Assembly (NCBI GenBank): GCA_947652115.1
Contig: OX393569.1
Span: 15,056,896 to 15,120,895, forward strand
Reading direction: 5' to 3'
Source: Blastomussa wellsi
Taxonomy: Eukaryota > Cnidaria > Anthozoa > Scleractinia > Plerogyridae
DNA length: 64,000 nt
The position numbers and the translations under genes were made by a program. This document shows, piece by piece, positions 55,338 to 64,000 of the stretch. Positions within the stretch are counted from its first letter, which is position 1. Every line of letters begins with the position of its first letter. The notes beneath the pieces are model-generated. The model ran no database searches. It was not told the origin of the DNA and worked only from the letters and a program-made list of their open reading frames with translations.

Positions 55338-58300
55338 ATTGTTTACATGCAAGAGTTTCTGTATTATATTTTACTCGGAGTGTGTTGAAACGAAAGAGAT
55401 CATTGAGAAACTTACTAAAGGTAATTCAGACTCGTCCAATAACACAACCTACAGCAATGCAACAAGATTTCGCTTCACCATGAAATTTCCATAATTTCGA
55501 AAATGGCAGAGGTTGACTAGGGGCCTTTAAAGGGCTATCATTCCCTAGACCCCTTCAGACCCCTAGACCAATTTCAACATATTAAATTCTAACATGGAGC
55601 CAAGGCTTAGAAATTATTTATTCATCCCTAAGCCTTGATACAAAATCTTTTGTTTTATTCCCCTAAGCCCTGGCACCATGTTGAAATTGTAATGTATCGA
55701 AACTGGTCTATTCTTGATGTGCCCATATTTTTGCTTGTACATAAATTATGTACATTAAGTACAGGTAATTATGTAAATTATGTAAATTAAGCACAACTAA
55801 TTTATCTTCAATGCCCAAGAACACAAAGCAAGAGTAAATGTTAGGCTTGACTCTCAAACAATGTTTTAGTGGAAGAACTAAAAACAGTGCACAGGGTAAT
55901 ACACAACATCAAACTATGTGTACTCGCACTCATCTAAAAATGTTAACTATAAATTTGCAAGAGACAACACTGACCATTGAAAGCGTCAACTCCAGCTGCA
56001 GCACAGATGCTATTTATGGCATTAGCAGTCGCCATGGACGTCGCAGCAGCTGCCTGGTTAACTTTGTTTGGACTTGAACCTGATGCTGGTGTCGAAGCAT
56101 TAACACTACCAATTTTGACAGGATTGACATTTGCTGCACTTCCTGGAGCTCCTAATGTCACTATGCTACCACCTGGGATTTGCCCAGTGCCAGCTGCAGA
56201 CAATCCAGCAGTAGCAATTGTTTTAATTAGGTTCCCACTGTTTGTACTCGTTAGAACTATGAGTTTTGTGGGTGTCGATGAAGCAACTTTTGTTGTACTA
56301 GCACCACTTGAGCCAGCTGCAGTGACAGTAGAAATGGTTCTGGTTGCAGCACTAACTGTCGTATTCATTACAGAACTGGACGATGAAACACCCACTGTTT
56401 TAATAGAGTCTGTCGTGATTTTTGCCTTAACATTGTTCAAGTGCCCAATATCATTTATTAATTTTGCAGTGTCACTAGACAGCTGTTTACAGTCGGCACT
56501 CAGCTGGGTCAAGTCACTACATGCCAGCTGTTTTTCAACAGTTTTAGGCTCCTGTTTAACAAGAACTTGCGAAGGTAAATGTGTCGACGACACAGCACAA
56601 ACATTGACGGCATTACCCAAACTTGCAACTGATTTTGTATTTATGGGTCCATTCATGTGAGTCTGTAATTTTGAGGGCGATGCATACAATATTGTCAGTG
56701 GCTTTGTTATAGTTTTGCCACCACTGGTGGTGGTAATTGTGGTTGTCACAACTCTACTTATGCAAGCATTTGGTACACTGCTACTTGCTGGTGAAGCCGA
56801 AACATGATTAGCCAAGTCTGACTTTGACGTCAGACCATTTAAGACTGGTTCTTTCCCTGCTCCAGTACTTGAAGGATGGGCTGAGGTAGAAGACAACAAG
56901 TGTGCATTTGAATTGGATGTTTCCCCTTTGACAGAAGAATTGTCCATATGGTTGGAAATTAAAGTCTTGTTTACAGAACTTGGCTGTGTCAGATGTTTGG
57001 CGATGCCACATTGAAGGCTAATCACACACTTAAGCCACTAAAAAAAATAAAACACAAGCAATGAGATCATGTTTGATAACAAAAACTTTCCTGAAAACAC
57101 GCTTGGGAATTGTGCTTTCCGAGCAGCCAACAGCTTATGTGGGGATGTGACCAGTATAAGTCTTACCTCGTCCTGTTCTTCAGCAGTCGGTGAATTGATA
57201 GGAATTGAATGCAGGGGTAAAGGATCCTGCATCTTCTTGATGTGTTCTGGAAGCAGTCGAACTGGTGGAGAGCTATAATGGTCTTTGATAGCTTGTGGAA
57301 CCTGTAGTAAACAAACCATTTTGCACCTATTACCAATGGTTGGTTTCTAAACATGGATTGAACAAGCTGGTTTAGGGACATGCATATATCATTATGTCTG
57401 CATGTATATGTTAATTTTGGCTCGGGTTTATGGCGCTAAATCAGTCAATACGTCACTTGGTAACAAACAATATGAAAATGTTGCACATTATTGACATAAT
57501 GACGAGTTTTGAAAATAATGGGTGTGATTCTCTTTAAACACACTCACCAAAGTTGCTCTTCTTCTTGTTGGTAAGAAGGCCTTTCTTTTAAAGGAAGGAT
57601 GTTTCTTTAACCTGTGCACTCTCTGAAGGAAATTCATCTTTATTGTGTGCTGGGATATATTACTTCTTAGGTCATTATATGCTTGCAATCTCTTGCTGAA
57701 ACGAGGGTCCCGCAGTCCAGGCTTAAACAAAACAAAATTCAAACATCAGATGACTTTTCCTACTTGAACCTCTAAGCAAGTTGGAGCTATTGTAAAAGCC
57801 CCACATGGCATCAAAAAAGGGCCAAAAGTGTTCCTTTTCCATCTGCCAGCCCAACAGGAAAAACCGTCAGCCCCAGGCTAGCTACAGGACACAGTACTTA
57901 CTTCTGTTAGACACTGCTTACCATGTTTAACAGGCAATATATTTCACTTGTTTTCAATGAAACTGTTTTTCTGTCTCCACAGCAGATGCCTGATTTTCGT
58001 CATGACACTAACTTTGTAGGCATTTTTTTCACTCAGATCTACAGGCTTAAGCTAGCTACAGTCTTTCAGATATTTCAAAACAGATTTCATCACTTAGATT
58101 ATCTGTACTGGAGCTTAATTCCAGTTTGTATAAGATGGGAGCTTCTGACAAAACCATTGTGGATTCTAACTTTTCTAACTAGAGTGTTGTACCTCAGCAT
58201 GCTCAGCGTGGTTTGGACACATCCACATACCACTTGGTACTGTGGTGAGGGGAGGGTTGACGCAATCCATGTGAAATGCCAATGGACAAAAATCGCAGTG

Positions 58301-59351
58301 AACAAGTTGACCAGCAAGATCACTCCTACAAAAATAACAAACAAATTTATTACAAATGCAATTTTAAAATACTTCATAGATTATTGATTGTCACACATTT
58401 GTTGGGAAGTAATGTACAGACTGAAAATTCCTGATATCTTGGACAGCCAAAGGAAAGGAAAAGGGAAAATGCCATGTCTGATAAGTTCAATTTGTCTGGT
58501 TGAAAGGACACAGCTTTTGGTTTGATTTAGCAGGATGCTTGAGAATTGAGGATTCAAGAAATTGGGATTCCACGGTATTTAAATATCACTAAAAATAATT
58601 TGGGTTTAATAGTTGCCTTACCTACTGCAAGCAAAACAAAGTCGTCCAGGTGGAATAGAGTGTTCTTCATCATCACCATTTCTGTGGACAAGGAAGACTA
58701 CCAGTTAAGGTAAAGCTTAAACTGCTGGAGATAACCCCACTATCCAGAGCACAAAGCAACTAGGGGTATTTCCTCTCCCCCCTGTATGAAGCACTAGTCC
58801 ATCGTAGGGGCAAAATAGAGCAAAGTAACCAAAGCTCTTTGTCAGCTGTAGGAAGGCAATAATTCAATGAATGTTCACAGTAAAATGCTTAATAACTAAA
58901 TTAGACATCTGCATCACTTACGCATATCTTTTCCCATTCTTCACAGGAACTGCCTTTTCTTCTGTACTATTTTTCCTCTTTCTGTCACCTATAGCCAAAC
59001 CAGAATACAACAAGTGTCATTGAAGATTTATCAAGCTTTATTACATGGGAGAGATTCTCTAGCCCAGAAATCCATGATTGCCACAAAACAAAGATTCCCT
59101 AAAACTTCAGAGACCAGAAAAAAGTGTCAGTGATAGGCAACTAATTTATTAATATAATTTGGTTTTATCAACTGGGTTGATAATGTGAATTAGCCACCGT
59201 AAAGAGATTCAAGAGCTGACGTTTTGAGCGATTCGCTCCGACGAAGGGCTAACGCTCGAAATGTCAGCTCTTGAATCTCTTTACGGCGGCTAATTCACAT
59301 TATCAACCCAGTTGATAAAACCAAATTATATTGTTATACTTCCCACCGCAT

Positions 59352-59383
<32 letters not shown>

Positions 59384-62300
59384 CTATTCTATTGGAATGT
59401 AAATAGATTCACACAAAAAATATATGTTTTACTCCAGGTTTACTCCAGCTCTTTGCAAATCAATCTCCACTGCCTATTTTGTAAAAATCCATTAACCTGT
59501 AACTCTAAAAGAATAACCTTGCCACCAATCTTCAACATTTCCAAAAAAAAGGAAGTTCTTGTTGTCCCTGGACAAAGCATTATGTTGGCTCAAGCGGGAT
59601 TTCGGGTCTCGCTGGAAGAGAAGCTTTCCAACCCGAGTTGTATGCCATGTGTACGAGCTGTTTGTCTTTCGCATTCAGTTTCCATCCTTACAAGTCACTG
59701 CATGAGCTGGCTGACAGCTGATAGTTTGCTAGCCTTAGTGCATCTCCAGACAAGACCACAAATCAATAAATATCAGAGGTGCTTAGTTTGGTTCGCTGGC
59801 TGGAATTATACATTCAGTGAGGCGAAATTAAGACAAGAGTTTCGCCATGGAAATACGAAGTGAGACGTCTACGAAATTCCTCGGCGAAAGGCTCAATATT
59901 CTTTAAACAGATCTGTAAACCGCTAACAGCCAGAAGGTACCAAAATAAGTCGGCAAAATGGAAACGCCAATCAAACCTGTCAACCGCCTGGATCTGACCA
60001 ATCAAAACCTTTGTCTGCAGGCCCCGCCACACTCGACCCACCCCTTCGGCCTCGTCAACTATCACCTCATAGAAATCTCGAGCTCATAATCTAATTGTTA
60101 ATTAGTAATATTAGCAATAAAGATTACATTTACTATTACAATATATTTGAAGCTTACAGAATAAATTTCAATAATAAAACAAGTTTTATAGTTACCGATT
60201 ATGCGAGGAGCTAAAAGTGGAAATGAAATTTTCAAATTAGCAAGACTTACCTGGGAAGTATGTATTGCATTTGAGTTCTGGTGGAAGGGAAAATGTGGTT
60301 GGATTTTTCCCTGTTGTCATTTTTACCAGGGTAGAGAAAGGGGATTCTGGTTTGGAATTCTCAGTATCTTTAACAACTGGTGTTAAATGAACCTCATGTT
60401 CCCCATGATTTACATGGTCTTTTCCTTTACCCTCCTCGCTCTGAATAACAATAACATCAAGACATTTTTAAGTTATCTCTGGTATGAAACAGAATCATTA
60501 TCCTACAGTTTATTTATATCTTAACATCCCTTTTATTGCAGCATTGTTGGTGTCAAAAGTAATATCTACCAGCCTGATTGTGCTTCTTACCATTTTACAG
60601 TGTGACAACTCTAACGAAGGCTACCCAACATAGTTTTGTGCAAAAAAGCAAAAAAGCAATCTAAGCGATGTTCACACTGCAGAAGCAAGACGTTCAAGAC
60701 CATTTTTAACGCTTAACACATTTTAACTAGAACAACTCACACTGGTGAAGTTGCCGCCAATTTGCTTGGGTGGTCTTGGTTGGAGTAATTGCACTTTAAC
60801 TACATTTTGTGCAGTAAATTCACCAAGTCCAATTTTAAGCCATCTCTCACATAAACACACCACTGGTCAGAAAGAAGTTTTGCTTGTGTAGCAATGTCAG
60901 TGGCACAAGTTCCTCATGCAATGACAGACCTAAGTAATACTAGTTGGTGAATCAGATCCCCTGGATCTTGCTTTAACATGACTGAACGAAAATAGGCATT
61001 TCAACTACTATTTCACAATGACATTTATCTGGAAATAAAACATAACCCATAAACAGTTGCCCTGAGATTATGTGTTTTGCTATGCTTACAGTTTTCTTTA
61101 ATTTACATTCTCTTGAATACTGTTTGCAGTAGAAAAAAATAATACACTCAGGAACTTGCATGCTATAAAATTAATCAAGCCATCTACCTCTTTTGGTAGT
61201 GCTTTGCATTCATTACAAAGCCATTCACCATCTGGAATATCATCTTCTTCTAAGGGAGGATCACTGACAAACAAAAGACAACAATCAACAAATATATCAA
61301 ATAGGAATGTTACTCTATAAGGATGTAAAAGGCTTTTATTTAATTTCAGGCTCGCCTCTAGAGTAAATGGCTGGGTTAATGATTATTTAGACCCCAACAC
61401 CTGGTCATGCCATGCTGATGAGACCTAACAAGGCTGAAACAGCTGCCCATGGCTGCTACTCCGCGGGTAATTGGGCAAGCACATGCATACAGGTTTTGGG
61501 CAAACCACAGAGATGTTTTGTATGACCATTGCTTTTAAAGGAGCAGTTTCACAGTTCGGCACATGTGTAAGCCCACTCAACTCCAATGTCTATGAACCAG
61601 TTGCAGGGGAGATATTTTGAAAGTAGACGGTACCGGGAGCCCTTTTTTAAGCATTTTTGAAATGAACGCTTTTTTTCCCGCTTATCTCTGCCAAATTGTA
61701 GCAGGCGAAAACGTTTAAGTAGCCGGCGATATCACCGGTCGCCAGCACTTCTTGACAACCCTGAATCGGTTTTGAGTTGTGAACTTGTGCCTGTATCCAG
61801 AAAAAAATCAGATGGGCCAACAATAAATTTCATGTTCAGCACCAAGTTTCACATTTTCTGTGAAAATCTGTTGACATTTACGAAAAATGTTTGCATCATT
61901 GTTTCAGGATGATACATACATAAGTGCATAAACTCGAGCTACCACATATTTTCGTGATACTAATTAAGTAACACGGTACTTAAAGCATTGGAGCTGGAAC
62001 AAACATAAGAAATTCAAATGTGAAATAACACCTATATTGCAACATATTCATAAATGGCTGCTAAATTTTCCCAAGGCTATTTTCCCGCAAAAGTCATTTG
62101 CAGGCTTGCGATTGTTTCTTTAACAATGGAATCTACAGGTAATGGGCTGACACTAGCTTGCATATGCGCAAAACAGTATCCAGCATCCGGCATGATTCAC
62201 TTATTTTCAAATCTTAAAGTGGTACTGTCAAAAACGCAAGAGCCTAAACATATACACCAAAGAAAACCAACAAATAGTGGTCCAGTTTTGTTAATAATTA

Positions 62301-63839
62301 CTATGCCAGAGTACTGATTAAGAGGAGTGATATCACTTTGAAACCATCAAGAGCTTTAGATCTCAACTTGAAAAAGTCAGGCTTGACTTTTTCAAGTTTG
62401 GTCATGGTGGTTTTGAAAAATAGCTAAAAACGTATTATTAATGTTCCTCCTTCCTTTAGCTGTGTACTTGAGATCTTCATCTTGATGACAAGAAACATTT
62501 TATGTATTCATGAGTGAAAGCAGTTAGTTATAATTTCAGTGCCATTTTACTAAAAATCCCTGTGACAGTGTCCCTTTAAGAATGCAAATTGTAGAACCAC
62601 TTCCTAATTTTCTCTGGGTGTGCAAGGCTTGTGTTTTATGTAGCTATACGTTGTAGATGAAGGTATGCTTGCTACCAGTGGCATGTGTATTATTTAACAT
62701 CAGAAAACTACACAATGATTCCAAGAGCATCATGTGGCAAAGTCATGATAACACAGGAATTGAACACATAAAAAATATTTATGCTTCTCTATGAAACAGA
62801 CAGGTCTGTCTTTGCTGCAAGGTAGCCTGATGAAAGTGTAAAGTATGCAATACAAAGCAACTGTATGCTGTTCACCAAATTCCACTCCTTCATGGAAATG
62901 CGTTTTTTCTTTCTAAAGTGCACACAAATCCCAAACTGAAATACTATGAAACTAAGCCTGGAATATTTTGTTCACTTTTCAATACCCTGTTGAGCTTAGG
63001 GTTCTAAAGTACTTCTTCAATTTTAAGTAGTTCATGAACCTAGGAAAGTGTTAAGAACTTCACAAACCCTCGAACTGAGGCAAAACGTTCAATTGATTGT
63101 AGAAACACTTAAAGGAAAGCTTCTTGAAATAAATTAGAAGCGGTAAAAAGAAATAACGTTAACGGTCTACATCGTTGGAAGCTGAGTGACGGAATATGTT
63201 CTGCGGTAAACAGAAGCATGAACAAGTTGCTTTTTCACGATCTAAAGGGAGGCAAAATTAAAAATACGACTCGTGGAAGAAACGATTTGTATCCCAGCTT
63301 CAAGGAAATTGAGATAATTACCATAAGCTGTCACTAGTAGCGGGTGTGTGAAAGCGTTTAATTAAGCTTTTTTATCAAGACTTCTTACATTAAACAAGAC
63401 TATTGTAAAGTCAAGACTTAAAAGGCTCTACTCGGCTGCAAAATTGAAAGCAATGCGTTTAAAACCACTTTAATACTACTTCTAGAGAATATTTGAATCA
63501 AACTAACCAGCAGGTCAAATGAAAAGCACAGGGACAACGGTCGCAGCAGAGCAAATCGCCTCCCTCGCCACAACTATCACAGTTGTCATTGTTGACAGCC
63601 CGTCCCTGCTTCCTCGCCTCCTTGTCCACTTTTTTAATCCTTTTGCCCGATTCCTCTGACTGTGGAGGCTGGATAAGGGCTTGAATCCTCTGTAAATCAT
63701 AGAGCAATGGATATTTATTAAATGTAAACAAGCAGTGCGAGACAGGAATACCTCTCAAGGCAACAAATGTTGAAAGGAACTTCGAGATTCTACGTACATC
63801 CATCAAGCTTCCTTCTGGATCCAAGTGGTCGTAATCCAT
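52452..63839 (-). CDS. PHF12: PHF12 (Pf1), PHD-finger chromatin repressor (14 exons)
   Basis: Exons in transcript order: 63798-63839, 63508-63689, 61188-61263, 60251-60440, 58922-58988, 58622-58681, 58193-58325, 57548-57721, 57167-57301, 55975-57037, 54753-54835, 54126-54207, 53272-53354, 52452-52886; 934 aa (human about 1004). PHF12 bridges Sin3-HDAC complexes to chromatin. PHD1 is at residues 51-94 (C51-C54, C63-C66, H71-C74, C91-C94). PHD2 spans about 201-245 and ends C-x2-H (CPNH). A basic domain follows ([13 protein letters not shown]), then a 350-residue Ser/Thr/Ala-rich region in one long exon with an [22 protein letters not shown] helix, then a helix ([18 protein letters not shown]). 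The C-terminal FHA domain contains [22 protein letters not shown]. The 108-bp first intron keeps the frame open (see findings). Confidence 0.95.
53795..53925 (+). repeat. SINE family A, copy 3, head-less
   Basis: Linker and tail only: AAATTCACTGCGAGGATCA, TTTCTCACTTTCATCTAC and AATTCATATGCTTTACGTC match the reverse complement of 6334-6450. The tRNA-like head is absent. It lies in a PHF12 intron. Confidence 0.75.
54450..54530 (+). repeat. Decayed tRNA-like SINE head, PHF12 intron
   Basis: AGCTCATTGGTAGAGTACC resembles a D-arm/A box, and AGCTTTTAATCTTGCAGTG at the right distance a ruined B box. No closed acceptor stem was seen. Confidence 0.3.
55305..55535. mobile_element. MITE M, uninterrupted copy, PHF12 intron
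   Basis: TTTAAAGGGCCCTAGTCAGC at the left is answered by TTGACTAGGGGCCTTTAAA at the right. The inner sequence aligns to both halves of the interrupted copy at 33293-33745 in reverse orientation. The 69-residue frame here is a translation of the repeat. Confidence 0.75.
58765..58820 (-). repeat. SINE family B remnant, PHF12 intron
   Basis: Only the TAGGGGTATTTCCTCTCCCC ... GCACTAGTCCATCGTAGGG block remains, which is the complement of the GACTAGCATCCCATCC region of other copies. It is about 50 bp long. Confidence 0.45.
59151..59332. mobile_element. 182-bp foldback element with about 80-bp arms, PHF12 intron
   Basis: AATATAATTTGGTTTTATCA at the left and its complement at 59313-59332 mark the ends. 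The arms run inward through TTATCAACCCAGTTGATAA and TCAAGAGCTGACGTTTTGAG with only a few mismatches. The loop is about 20 nt, around TTCGCTCCGACGAAGGG. The family looks familiar from anthozoan genomes. Confidence 0.85.
61534..62580. mobile_element. Possible 1-kb non-autonomous DNA element, PHF12 intron 2
   Basis: CTTTTAAAGGAGCAGTTTCACAG at the left and CTGTGACAGTGTCCCTTTAAG at the right form an imperfect terminal inverted repeat of about 21 bp. No transposase sequence was seen between them. The match could be coincidental in a TTAAAGG-rich intron. Confidence 0.4.
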
Positions 63840-64000
63840 TTTTCAAACTCTCGAACAACTTCCACAACTAAAATCTTCCGTACATTCACGGAGCAGATAA
63901 CACTTGATTTTTTTTATGCTCGAAATTCCAACTTAGGGGAACAGTTCGAACAAACTACCGCCCATAAGTTGTTCCGAAATGAGGGGCATTTTCTAAGCCC
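63840..64000. promoter_or_regulatory. 5' flank of PHF12
   Basis: Only 160 bp upstream of the PHF12 start lie in the window. There is no TATA box at a useful distance. On the transcript strand an A-run lies upstream and a GC-poor leader follows. I see no clear motif. Confidence 0.3.

Noticed and set aside
55977..56660. 227-residue plus-strand frame rich in Ala, Val and Leu
   Set aside because: It lies exactly antisense to the long Ser/Thr/Ala-rich PHF12 exon. The opposite strand of such low-complexity coding sequence stays open by composition.

Overview
This is a stretch of an animal nuclear genome, AT-rich, with seven or more spliced or intronless metazoan genes separated and interrupted by many small transposons. 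The gene set (Deltex, CCDC92, PRPF19, UNC119, PHF12) is metazoan. Two dispersed tRNA-headed SINE families and many foldback elements resemble those I associate with stony corals and other anthozoans. My best guess is a scleractinian coral or close relative. That assignment rests on recognition, not on a search.

Layout. 1-3.1 kb: no gene seen. 3.2-5.4 kb (+): five-exon peroxisomal D-amino-acid/D-aspartate oxidase with a TATA promoter. 7.5-8.9 kb (-): intronless F-box/LRR protein, divergent from 9.2-10.1 kb (+), an intronless membrane-anchored aspartyl beta-hydroxylase-domain protein. 12.5-23.1 kb (-): Deltex E3 ubiquitin ligase in seven exons, divergent from 23.5-26.8 kb (+), CCDC92 in three exons. 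29.5-41.7 kb (+): PRPF19 in 22 exons. 44.3-47.2 kb (+): UNC119 in four exons. 52.5-63.8 kb (-): PHF12 in 14 exons. I placed exon borders by hand from GT/AG sites, reading phase and family conservation. In every multi-exon gene the exon lengths sum to an exact open frame.

The genes are housekeeping or regulatory and are not an operon or a shared pathway: splicing and ubiquitination (PRPF19), Notch-linked ubiquitination (Deltex), SCF-type substrate recognition (F-box/LRR), chromatin repression (PHF12), lipidated-cargo trafficking (UNC119), and D-amino-acid catabolism. Two divergent pairs share 5' regions of about 300-360 bp (F-box/ASPHD-like, and Deltex/CCDC92).

The accessory content is the more unusual part. 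It includes three copies of a tRNA-like SINE; a second SINE family with one copy cleanly inserted into another and a further copy inserted into a MITE; at least three copies of a 246-bp foldback; two compound foldbacks with the same ends; an internally deleted LINE whose tail repeat forms the start of a Deltex intron; an 86-bp minisatellite; and a short PHF12 intron with no in-frame stop. I found no new multi-gene system. The notable items are transposon structures and their contacts with host splice sites.
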